This document shows, piece after piece, positions 9,346-17,213 of a stretch of DNA of 64,000 nt. The position numbers were made by a program, and so were the translations under genes. Position 1 is the stretch's first letter. Each line of letters begins with the position of its first letter. The notes under the pieces were generated by a model. It was not told where the DNA came from, made no database searches, and was given only the letters and a program-made list of their open reading frames with translations. The DNA lies in the NCBI GenBank assembly GCA_025054835.1, contig JANWZQ010000006.1, positions 1 through 64,000 on the forward strand, in the 5' to 3' direction. This DNA comes from Chthonomonadaceae bacterium (GTDB lineage: Bacteria; Armatimonadota; Chthonomonadetes; Chthonomonadales; Chthonomonadaceae).

Positions 9346-10044
9346 ATGGGGCTGCAGGATGTACGCGCGCTCACTTTTGACTGCTACGGTACCCTGATCG
9401 ACTGGGAGAGTGGCATCTGCCGGGCTCTGCGTCCGATCCTGGATCGACACGGGATCACGGTGTCGAACGCGGAGGTACTGGAGTGGTACGGCCGGTTTGA
9501 AGCGGAGGCGCAGTCGGGAGCGTATCAGCCGTACCGCATGGTGCTGGCGCACGTGATGCAACGCTTCGCCGGCCATTTCGGTTTGGAGCTTGCAACAGCG
9601 GAAATGCAAATGCTGACCGACACGCTCCCCCACTGGCTCCCCTTCCCGGATACAGTGTCTGCCCTGCTGCGCCTGCGACCTCATTTTTCCCTGGGGATCC
9701 TGTCGAACATTGACGACGATCTGTTTGCGGCGACGGCACGGCACCTTCCTGTTCGATTCGACGTGGTGGTGACCGCGGAGCAGGTGCATCAGTACAAGCC
9801 AGCACGGGCCCACTTTGATGTCGGGTTGCAGCGACTGGGGCTTTCGGCCGGGCAGGTGTTGCATGTGGCGCAGAGCCTGTATCACGACGTACCGGTCGCC
9901 AGATCCCTCGGGATGGTGACTGCGTGGGTTCGCCGTCCGGGCAGCGTGATTGGCGCAACGGGAAGTGCGCCGGCAGATCTGGAGGTGCCGGACCTGCTGG
10001 CTCTGGCGGACCGACTGGAGGAGGCAGGGCTGTGCAACCGTTAG
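9346..10044 (+). CDS. HAD-superfamily hydrolase (type II haloacid dehalogenase-like)
   Basis: A 232-residue HAD enzyme with the nucleophile motif [12 protein letters not shown], motif II in [12 protein letters not shown], a Lys in YKPARAHF and the acidic motif [14 protein letters not shown]. The YGTLIDWE start and QSLYHD match haloacid-dehalogenase-type members, but a phosphatase role is also possible. A TATAGT -10-like box lies about 10 bases before the start. Its end overlaps purE by 13 bases, so the three genes probably form one transcript. Confidence 0.82.
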   Translation: MGLQDVRALTFDCYGTLIDWESGICRALRPILDRHGITVSNAEVLEWYGRFEAEAQSGAYQPYRMVLAHVMQRFAGHFGLELATAEMQMLTDTLPHWLPFPDTVSALLRLRPHFSLGILSNIDDDLFAATARHLPVRFDVVVTAEQVHQYKPARAHFDVGLQRLGLSAGQVLHVAQSLYHDVPVARSLGMVTAWVRRPGSVIGATGSAPADLEVPDLLALADRLEEAGLCNR

Positions 10045-10526
10045 TGGGGATCATCATGGGGTCGCGTTCGGACTGGGAGACCCTGCGGCATGCAGCGGAG
10101 ACTCTGGAGGATCTGGGGGTGCCGTATGAGGTGCGCGTGGTGTCGGCACACCGGACGCCGGATCTGCTCTTTGAGTACGCTGCAACAGCGGAGGCACGGG
10201 GTCTGGAGGTGATCATCGCGGGTGCAGGCGGGGCGGCGCATCTGCCCGGAATGACGGCGGCCAAGACCGTGCTGCCGGTGCTGGGTGTTCCTGTGGAGTC
10301 GCAGGCGTTGCGTGGTCTGGACTCATTACTGTCGATTGTGCAGATGCCGGCGGGTGTTCCGGTGGGCACGCTGGCCATTGGGCGCGCCGGGGCGATCAAT
10401 GCGGCTCTTCTGGCAACAGCTCTTCTGGGCAACAGGTATCCGGAGTTTCGCGAGGCGCTGCGGGCATTTCGCGAGCGGCAGACGCAGAGCGTGCTGGAGC
10501 GCCCGGATCCGAGGGAGTCGGCATGA
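10032..10526 (+). CDS. purE: N5-carboxyaminoimidazole ribonucleotide mutase
   Basis: PurE (class I) converts N5-CAIR to CAIR in purine synthesis. The start is GTG at 10032, behind GGAGGAGG, giving 164 residues beginning [15 protein letters not shown]; a longer in-frame reading from 9924 is an artefact. The family motif GSRSDWETL and the glycine loop [12 protein letters not shown] are present, along with SAHRTP. It overlaps both the HAD gene upstream and purK (4-base ATGA) downstream. Confidence 0.95.
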   Translation: MQPLVGIIMGSRSDWETLRHAAETLEDLGVPYEVRVVSAHRTPDLLFEYAATAEARGLEVIIAGAGGAAHLPGMTAAKTVLPVLGVPVESQALRGLDSLLSIVQMPAGVPVGTLAIGRAGAINAALLATALLGNRYPEFREALRAFRERQTQSVLERPDPRESA

Positions 10527-11608
10527 GGATCGGTGTTCTGGGTGGGGGGCAACTGGGACGGATGCTGGCGCTGGCGGGGTATCCCCTGGGGCTGCGCTTC
10601 CGGTTTTTTGATCCGCATCCCGAAAGCCCGGCAGGGCACCTGGCGGAACTGGTCACCGGGGCCTACGACGATGTGGATGCGCTGGCCTATTTCGGCGCCG
10701 GGTGTGATCTGATCACCTACGAGTTCGAGAACGTGCCGTTCGACGCTGTACAGTACCTGACCCGCTATGCGCCCGTGTACCCCCCGCCAGAGGCTCTGGC
10801 AGTGGCGCAGGACCGTCTGCGGGAGAAGGAGACGTTCACCCGCCTGGGAATTCCCACGCCAGTCTTCGACCCGGTGGACTCTCGTGTGGAGCTGAATCAT
10901 GCCGTGGAGCGGTTTGGTCTGCCCGCTGTGCTCAAGACCCGCCGCTTCGGCTACGACGGCAAAGGGCAGCAGGTATTGCGCACCCGGGCGGATGTTGCGG
11001 CCGCGTGGGAGGCACTGCAGGGCAGTCCGCTGCTTTTCGAAGGGTTTATCCCGTTCGAACGGGAGCTCTCGCTGGTTGCAGTGCGGGGGCGTGAGGGGCA
11101 GACTGCGTTCTACCCGCTGGTTGAGAACTGGCATGAGCAGGGCATTCTGCGGCGTACACTGGCCCCCGCGCCGCAGGTAGCGCCGGAGCTGCAGCAGGAA
11201 GCCGAACGGCATCTGACCCTGCTGATGGAAACGCTGAACTACGTGGGGGTGCTCACCGTGGAGTTCTTCCAGCATGAGGGGAGGCTCATTGCGAACGAGA
11301 TGGCACCCCGTGTACATAACTCCGGTCACTGGACAATCGAGGGGGCGGTGACCAGCCAGTTCGAGAATCATCTGCGCGCCATCTGCGGGTTGCCTCTCGG
11401 GGTGACGGCAACGCGTGGATCTGCGGGCATGATCAATCTGATTGGCACGACTCCTGCCCCGGAGAAGGTGCTGGAGGTGCCTGGTGCGCACCTGCATCTC
11501 TATGGGAAACAACCCCGGGCCGGTCGCAAGCTGGGGCACATCACGGTTGTGGCGTCCGACCCGCGCACGCTGGAGGAGCGTCTGCAGGCCATACAGGCCT
11601 GCCTGTAG
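10523..11608 (+). CDS. purK: N5-carboxyaminoimidazole ribonucleotide synthase
   Basis: PurK, an ATP-grasp enzyme of 361 residues, makes N5-CAIR from AIR, bicarbonate and ATP, feeding PurE. It begins [18 protein letters not shown], and contains [13 protein letters not shown] (ATP-binding), the [23 protein letters not shown] catalytic block split over residues 245-270, and a C-terminal YGK fold. The start overlaps the purE stop (ATGA), showing translational coupling. Confidence 0.96.
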   Translation: MRIGVLGGGQLGRMLALAGYPLGLRFRFFDPHPESPAGHLAELVTGAYDDVDALAYFGAGCDLITYEFENVPFDAVQYLTRYAPVYPPPEALAVAQDRLREKETFTRLGIPTPVFDPVDSRVELNHAVERFGLPAVLKTRRFGYDGKGQQVLRTRADVAAAWEALQGSPLLFEGFIPFERELSLVAVRGREGQTAFYPLVENWHEQGILRRTLAPAPQVAPELQQEAERHLTLLMETLNYVGVLTVEFFQHEGRLIANEMAPRVHNSGHWTIEGAVTSQFENHLRAICGLPLGVTATRGSAGMINLIGTTPAPEKVLEVPGAHLHLYGKQPRAGRKLGHITVVASDPRTLEERLQAIQACL

Positions 11609-11645
11609 CGCCCATGTTGTGATAATACTGTCCCGGCAGGGGCAC

Positions 11646-12539
11646 ATGACGTTTCAGGATGCTGCCATGAGTACAGACTCCTCTCCCCTGAAAGATCTGG
11701 ACGTGCTGGATGCTGAGCGTCAGGAGCGCTACGCGTTGAGCGACCGCGAGGCCATTACGACCGATAAGCCGCGGGAGGCGTTTCGCAGCTATTCGCGCGC
11801 CGAGGATGACCCGGTGCGCGCTTTTTATCGCCTGCACCATCGCTACCAGACTTTGGACTTTGTGAAGGCGAAAAAGCGTGAGTACCTCACGCGGGACCGG
11901 CGTCGGATGGGCATCTGGGAGGCGATGGAGTTCCTGAACACGCTGGTGGACGAGAGTGACCCGGATACCGGCCTCTCGCAGATCGAGCATCTGTTGCAAA
12001 CGGCAGAGGCCATTCGCAAAGACGGGCATCCCCGATGGTTCATTCTGACCGGCCTGCTACACGATCTGGGCAAGATCCTCTGTCTGTTCGGAGAGCCGCA
12101 GTGGGCGGTGGTGGGAGATACGTTCGTCACGGGATGCGCTTACCCGGACTCCATTGTGTACGCCGAGTTCCTCCGTGAGAATCCGGACAGCAACGTGCCG
12201 GCGTATCAAACGCTCTGCGGGATCTACGAGCCGCACTGCGGGCTCGACAACGTACATCTGACCTGGGGGCACGATGAGTACCTGTATCATGTGGTGCGGG
12301 ACTACCTGCCGGAGCCCGCGCTGGCCATGATCCGGTATCACTCATTCTACCCGTGGCATCGCGAGGGAGCCTACACGCACCTGATGGACGCACAGGATGC
12401 GGAGCGATTGCGCTGGGTACAGGCGTTCAACCCCTATGATCTCTACTCCAAGAGCGCAGTCCGCCCGGATGTTGCGCAGCTGCGCCCTTACTACGAGGAT
12501 CTCATTGCGGAGTACTTCCCGCCGGTTCTGCGCTGGTAG
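11646..12539 (+). CDS. Myo-inositol oxygenase
   Basis: MIOX opens myo-inositol with O2 to D-glucuronate using a di-iron centre. The 297-residue protein keeps all six ligands of the animal enzyme: His115 ([11 protein letters not shown]), His139-Asp140 (LLHDLGK), His209 (WGHDEY), His232 (YHSFYPWH) and Asp265 (PYDLYSK). The blocks [13 protein letters not shown] and [11 protein letters not shown] are almost identical to the human protein. I chose ATG 11646 because of a GCAGGGG ribosome site. No other inositol or uronate gene is adjacent. Bacterial MIOX is uncommon, so gene transfer is possible. Confidence 0.93.
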   Translation: MTFQDAAMSTDSSPLKDLDVLDAERQERYALSDREAITTDKPREAFRSYSRAEDDPVRAFYRLHHRYQTLDFVKAKKREYLTRDRRRMGIWEAMEFLNTLVDESDPDTGLSQIEHLLQTAEAIRKDGHPRWFILTGLLHDLGKILCLFGEPQWAVVGDTFVTGCAYPDSIVYAEFLRENPDSNVPAYQTLCGIYEPHCGLDNVHLTWGHDEYLYHVVRDYLPEPALAMIRYHSFYPWHREGAYTHLMDAQDAERLRWVQAFNPYDLYSKSAVRPDVAQLRPYYEDLIAEYFPPVLRW

Positions 12540-12547
12540 CATCGGTT

Positions 12548-13333
12548 ATGCCTGCCTACACTGCGGACGCCATTGTGTTGCGCCGGATCGATCTGGGTGA
12601 GGCCGATCGGATTGTGACTCTGTTCACGCGTGAGTACGGTAAAGTTGCGGCGATTGCCAAAGGCGCGCGACGTCCGCGGAGTCGCTTCAGCGGCGGCACG
12701 GAGCTGTTCATGGTGGCCCGTTTCCTGCTGGCTACCGGAAGAAATCTGGACGTGGTGACGCAGTGTGAGATCACGCGTTCTTTCGCAGGATTGCGCACGG
12801 ATCTCAACCGGCTTGCCCGGGCTACCTACCTGTGTGAGCTGCTGGACCGGTTAACGCCGGAGCGTGACGCTGTAACCGCTCCGGAACTGTTCGATCTCAC
12901 TATGGAAGGGCTGGAATGGTTGGATCGGGCGCAGGAGGCTTTCGATGTGCCGGTGCACGCGTATGAGTTGCGTTTGATGGAGGTGCTGGGCTACGCACCA
13001 TCGCTGGACGCGTGCGTGCTGTGCGGGGAGCCGTTGCAACGCTTCCCGGTGGGCTTCAGCCCGGCGCAGGGGGGAGCCGTCTGCACAGCGGACCGGCACC
13101 GTGTGGAGGATGCTTTCGCTCTGAGCCGGGAGGCGTTGCACCTGTTGCGCGTTCTGGCGCAATCGTGTTCGGAAGAGATACTGGATCTACGTCCCGATCT
13201 GAAGACGGCCGCAGAGGTTGCGCGGGCCATGCGCCGATACATTCGCTTCCGGACCGAGCGTGATCTACAGAGTGCGGCCTTTCTCGAAGAGGTTCGCGCC
13301 GCGCAGCGTGTGCAGATACGTTCGAGGCAGTAG
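12548..13333 (+). CDS. recO: DNA repair protein RecO
   Basis: RecO (261 residues) helps load RecA on SSB-coated single strands in the RecFOR pathway. The N-terminal OB fold shows YTADAIVLRRIDLGEADRI and LFTREYGKVAAIAKGARR in order. A partial zinc module follows, CVLCGE with a later AVCTADRH, and the helical C-terminus is complete. It starts 8 bases after the MIOX stop. Its stop abuts the converging ABC ATPase gene with no spacer. Confidence 0.92.
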   Translation: MPAYTADAIVLRRIDLGEADRIVTLFTREYGKVAAIAKGARRPRSRFSGGTELFMVARFLLATGRNLDVVTQCEITRSFAGLRTDLNRLARATYLCELLDRLTPERDAVTAPELFDLTMEGLEWLDRAQEAFDVPVHAYELRLMEVLGYAPSLDACVLCGEPLQRFPVGFSPAQGGAVCTADRHRVEDAFALSREALHLLRVLAQSCSEEILDLRPDLKTAAEVARAMRRYIRFRTERDLQSAAFLEEVRAAQRVQIRSRQ

Positions 13334-14305
13334 CTACTGTGCCCGGTGACAGGCGGCACGGTGCTCGGGGCCGAACGTGCGGATCGGGGGAGGAGTGGCG
13401 CAGATCGCATCGGCCATCGGGCACCGCGGGCGGAAGCGGCACCCGGATGGGATCGCGGTGGGGCCGGGCACATCGCCTTCCAGCACCCGGAGCTCTTTGC
13501 GTCTGGCAGGGTCCGGTACAGGAGCCGCGGCAATCAGGGCCTGCGTGTACGGGTGTTTTGGCCCAGAGAAGACCTGTCCGGTAGGACCCTCTTCCACAAT
13601 CGCTCCGAGGTACATCACGTAGACGCGGTCGCAGAACCGCCGCACTACCGAGAGATCGTGTGCGATGAACAGGTAGCTCAGTCCGCGCTGTTCCTGCAGG
13701 TCGAGCAGGAGATTGAGGATCTGCGCCCGGACGGAGATGTCCAGCGCGGAGATCGGTTCATCCAGCACGATCAGGCGCGGGTCGGTAGCAATGGCGCGGG
13801 CGATGCCAATTCGTTGTCTCTGCCCGCCTGAGAACTCATGGGGATAGCGAGACACAAAATCTGCGCGCAAACCAACCGTCTCCAGTAGTTCCCGGGCGCG
13901 CTGTTGCTTTTCGGCCCGGGACATCCCGGGGAAATGCGCATCGAGCGGCTCGGCCACGATCTGCCCGACGGACATGCGGGGGTTCAGGGCGGCATAGGGA
14001 TCCTGAAAGACGACGCCCATGTGCCGTCGCTGGTGGCGCAGGGCTTCTCCCGTGAGTGCGAGCAGGTCGTTTCCTGCGAAGAGGATGCGTCCTGCAGTGG
14101 GCTCCAGCAAGCGCAGGATCACGCGCGCGGCGGTGGTCTTTCCGCATCCGCTCTCCCCGACGAGCCCGACTGTCTCACCGGGCATCAGGGTGAGATCAAT
14201 ACCGTCTACAGCGCGCACGGTGTGACGCACGGCACGCCACCCCTCACGGCGGACGACCGGGAAGTGTTTCTGCAGGTTATGGACTTCCAGCAGCGGTGTG
14301 CTCAT
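13334..14305 (-). CDS. Oligopeptide/dipeptide ABC transporter ATPase (OppF/DppF type), orphan
   Basis: A 323-residue ATPase subunit. It has Walker A GESGCGKTT, Q-loop VVFQDPYAALNP, signature FSGGQRQRIGIARA, Walker B LIVLDEPISALD and H-loop IAHDLS. The C-terminal oligo_HPY extension (HPYTQALIAAAP, with Cys residues in CRFRPRCPMADAIC) is typical of OppF/DppF and may hold an Fe-S or metal site. No permease, binding protein or OppD partner is next to it, so its transporter must be encoded elsewhere. Confidence 0.9.
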   Translation of the reverse strand: MSTPLLEVHNLQKHFPVVRREGWRAVRHTVRAVDGIDLTLMPGETVGLVGESGCGKTTAARVILRLLEPTAGRILFAGNDLLALTGEALRHQRRHMGVVFQDPYAALNPRMSVGQIVAEPLDAHFPGMSRAEKQQRARELLETVGLRADFVSRYPHEFSGGQRQRIGIARAIATDPRLIVLDEPISALDISVRAQILNLLLDLQEQRGLSYLFIAHDLSVVRRFCDRVYVMYLGAIVEEGPTGQVFSGPKHPYTQALIAAAPVPDPARRKELRVLEGDVPGPTAIPSGCRFRPRCPMADAICATPPPIRTFGPEHRAACHRAQ

Positions 14306-14468
14306 AACCTGAAAGATACCTCAAAAGTCCGGTTGCTGCACTTTTCCTTTCCATGAAACATACGGTACGGCGCTTCGCCGGAGACCTTCAGCGCGTCTCT
14401 CTCTTTTCCTGCCAATTCTGCCGAAAATCCGAATAACACACAAAGACCTGCAGAAGGACCAGCCTCTC

Positions 14469-15143
14469 ATGCTCACTGTGTCGACCGGGCGCCAGACAGT
14501 GGATCTGGCGATTCTGGACGGGAATGACGTGTCGCCGCGTACCGTGCAGGCCACTCTGGATCATCTGGATGGCGAGACGGGCGTCCTGCGCCTGCATCTG
14601 GACACCGATGCATTACCGACCCGGGGGGCCCGGGTGCAGTTCCACATCGGGGATGGCTACCATCGTTATCAGGTGCGTGGCATGGTGGTGGAGCGGCGTC
14701 CACAGAATCCCGATGCCAGTGTGGAGGGTGCGCCGGCGATCCTCGTGCAATTGTGGGAGTGTGTGCCTGCGGTGGAACGCCGTCGCAGCCCACGGTGCCA
14801 GACGCGCTTTCTGGTGCGCTATCTGCCCCTGTCCGCTGAGGGCACGCCGGTGAGTGCAGGCAGTGAGTGGTTGCGCGCGTGGTGCGTGGATCTGGGTGTG
14901 GGCGGGATGCGCCTGCGTCTGGCCCGTCCCCTCTGTGTACCGGATCGTCTGATCCTGCGGTTCTCATTGCCGGGTTCCGGGGCCAGCGCACCCCGCAAGT
15001 TGCGCAGAACGTTTCAGTTGAAAGGGCGGGTATTGCGTTGTACGGCCTGTGGTCCTCGGGGCAGTCATGTGGAGATGGCCATATCGTTTCAGGGGATATC
15101 GGTGCAGGATGGGCTGGCGCTGTCCGCCTATGTGGGAGCGTAG
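14469..15143 (+). CDS. PilZ-domain cyclic-di-GMP receptor
   Basis: A 224-residue protein with a YcgR-like N-terminal beta region (about residues 1-95) and a C-terminal PilZ domain (about 100-222). The domain starts with the RRRSPR (RxxxR) switch motif and continues with VDLGVGGMRL. The usual D-x-S-x-x-G motif has Gly in place of Ser, which may lower affinity. Proteins of this build connect c-di-GMP to motility or surface behaviour. It leads into a GGDEF enzyme 128 bases downstream. Confidence 0.82.
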   Translation: MLTVSTGRQTVDLAILDGNDVSPRTVQATLDHLDGETGVLRLHLDTDALPTRGARVQFHIGDGYHRYQVRGMVVERRPQNPDASVEGAPAILVQLWECVPAVERRRSPRCQTRFLVRYLPLSAEGTPVSAGSEWLRAWCVDLGVGGMRLRLARPLCVPDRLILRFSLPGSGASAPRKLRRTFQLKGRVLRCTACGPRGSHVEMAISFQGISVQDGLALSAYVGA

Positions 15144-15271
15144 CCGGTTTCCGGGGCGGGCCCGTTGCGCACCTGCGGGGCAATAGGAACAAACCGGTAG
15201 AGAAGACGGGAGCGTGCCGCAGTAAAACTGGCACAATGGATACAGGACCTGTCTGAGGCAAGGAGATCGTC

Positions 15272-17110
15272 ATGCTTGCGATACATTCCCTCCCAGCACT
15301 GCTCTCTCTCTGCTCCGCGTTTGCCGGGGGCGCCATTGTCTACTACTATCAGCGTAAGCGATCCACTCGTTTTGCCCGGGAGGCGCAGCAACGTCTGGAA
15401 GCGGAGCGCGCTTCCGGGTTGCATCTGATGCTTTCCACAGCGGAGGCACTGGCCTATGCCATCGAGGCCCGTGACCCGTACAATGTCGGATATCTGGACA
15501 GCGTACAGCGATGCGTGCATGCCCTGTGTCGTACGCTTGATCTGCCCGAGGAGGAGGCTGCCCCGTTGCGGGTGGCAGCGCTGCTGCACAACATTGGCCG
15601 GCTCGGTGTGCCGGAACATATTCTGCTCAAGCCCGAGGGGTTGACAGCAGAGGAGCGGGAGAAGCTGCAGACCCATCCTGTACTGGGCGCACGGATCCTG
15701 GCCTCCATCCCCTTCCCCTGGCCCGTGGTGCCGATCGTGCGACATCATGCCGAGCACTGGGATGGGAGTGGCTACCCGGACGGTCTGCGGGGAAGCGAGA
15801 TTCCGTTCGGCGCACGGATCCTGGCGGTTGCCAGCGCCTACAGCGCGTTGACGCGCCCCAGGCCATACCGTCCGGCATACGCGCCGCTGGACGCGCTGGC
15901 GCAGATCGAGGCCCGCGCCGGCACGCAGTTTGATCCGGCAGTGGTGGCTGCGTTCCGCACGGTAGCCAGTGCGCTACGTGCTGAGATAGAGGATCCCGAT
16001 GCCGGGCACACCCGGACGTTGCTCTCCCGGGCAGTTGTCTCGATTGCGCAACGGGATGCCCGGACCGCACTCGCCGATATCGCAATGGCTCAGCGTGAGA
16101 CGCACAGCCTGCTGCGGTTGAGTCAGGCGGTGAACGCTTCGCTGCATCTGGAGGCGGTGTGCGACACGCTGCTCGAGTGCACCATGGAGCTGGTGCCCTG
16201 CACGACCTGTGTGCTGTTCCTGATCGAGGACAATGGCGAGTTCCTGAGCGCGCGCGCTGCGCGGGGGGCCAATGCGCGGCATCTACTGGGCAGTGTGGCG
16301 CGTGCAGGGACTTACCTGACCGGACGGGCCTATTCCCGCGGTGAGGTCGTTCAGGCCTCTTTTGTTGTCGAGGACCTGCAACTGCGCGAGGTCAGTGACC
16401 CGTGGACCCCCCTGCGCTCGACGTTGATTGTGCCCCTGCAGGTGAACGGAGAGACTATCGGGACCATTAACCTGTATTCTGAAGAGCCCGAGGCCTTCGA
16501 CTACGAGGCACTTCGCCTGATGCGTCTGGTTAGCACGCAGGCTGCCCGGGCTCTGGATAATGCGCGCCGCTTCTCCGATGTGCAGGAGACCGCGTACACC
16601 GATGCCATGACCGGTCTGCGCAACGCACGGTACCTGCGGGAGCATCTGGAGCGTGAGATCAACCGGGCACAGCGTGAAGGTGTGTCACTGGCCGTGCTGA
16701 ACATTGATGTGGACAACTTCAAGCTGGTCAATGATCGCCTGGGCCATGCACGAGGGGATCAGGTGTTGCGCGATGTAGCCGCGATACTGAGCGCACATGT
16801 CCGCAACTACGATCTGGTGGCGCGCTACGCTGGCGATGAGTTCGTGGTGGTGCTGGCGCACGCCGATCGTATTGCCGCGGAGGTGGTGGCGACCAAACTC
16901 AAGGTCGCTGTGGCGCAGCACATCCAGCGGGTCCGTCTGCAAGAGCCCGATTTCCCGCACGTCGGGATCAGTGCAGGCATCGCACTCTACCCGGAGGATG
17001 GTACAGACCTGCAGGGGTTGCTCTGCCGTTCCGATGCTGCCATGTACCGCGACAAACAGAGCCGGCGACGGGCCCCGGTCACCTCGAAGGAGGAGCGGCA
17101 GGTGGCCTGA
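15272..17110 (+). CDS. HD-GYP-like / GAF / GGDEF hybrid signalling protein
   Basis: A 612-residue protein. A membrane segment lies at residues 7-26. An HD-GYP-like domain (about 50-225) has LLHNIGR in place of the HDIGK core (Asp107 changed to Asn, Lys to Arg) and RHHAEHWDGSGYP, in which Ala replaces a metal His before the Glu. A GAF domain (about 255-420) follows, then a GGDEF domain with AGDEF at 520-524 and an upstream RNYD that fits the inhibitory I-site. I infer a working diguanylate cyclase with feedback control joined to a catalytically dead phosphodiesterase domain. The ribosome site is AAGGAG. Confidence 0.85.
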   Translation: MLAIHSLPALLSLCSAFAGGAIVYYYQRKRSTRFAREAQQRLEAERASGLHLMLSTAEALAYAIEARDPYNVGYLDSVQRCVHALCRTLDLPEEEAAPLRVAALLHNIGRLGVPEHILLKPEGLTAEEREKLQTHPVLGARILASIPFPWPVVPIVRHHAEHWDGSGYPDGLRGSEIPFGARILAVASAYSALTRPRPYRPAYAPLDALAQIEARAGTQFDPAVVAAFRTVASALRAEIEDPDAGHTRTLLSRAVVSIAQRDARTALADIAMAQRETHSLLRLSQAVNASLHLEAVCDTLLECTMELVPCTTCVLFLIEDNGEFLSARAARGANARHLLGSVARAGTYLTGRAYSRGEVVQASFVVEDLQLREVSDPWTPLRSTLIVPLQVNGETIGTINLYSEEPEAFDYEALRLMRLVSTQAARALDNARRFSDVQETAYTDAMTGLRNARYLREHLEREINRAQREGVSLAVLNIDVDNFKLVNDRLGHARGDQVLRDVAAILSAHVRNYDLVARYAGDEFVVVLAHADRIAAEVVATKLKVAVAQHIQRVRLQEPDFPHVGISAGIALYPEDGTDLQGLLCRSDAAMYRDKQSRRRAPVTSKEERQVA

Positions 17111-17213
17111 CGCCGGCAACGGTGCGGCTTGTCGAGCGCGCGTCCCCCGATGTCGTGCCTCCAGAGCCGGCAACGCTAACCCCGCGAGAGCGCTCTTCTC
17201 TGACAGCAACCGT

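Noticed and set aside
15229-15246. A sigma-54 promoter (TGGCAC) before the GAF/GGDEF gene
   Set aside because: The -12 element (TTGCA/T) is absent at the right distance, so only half of the site is present.
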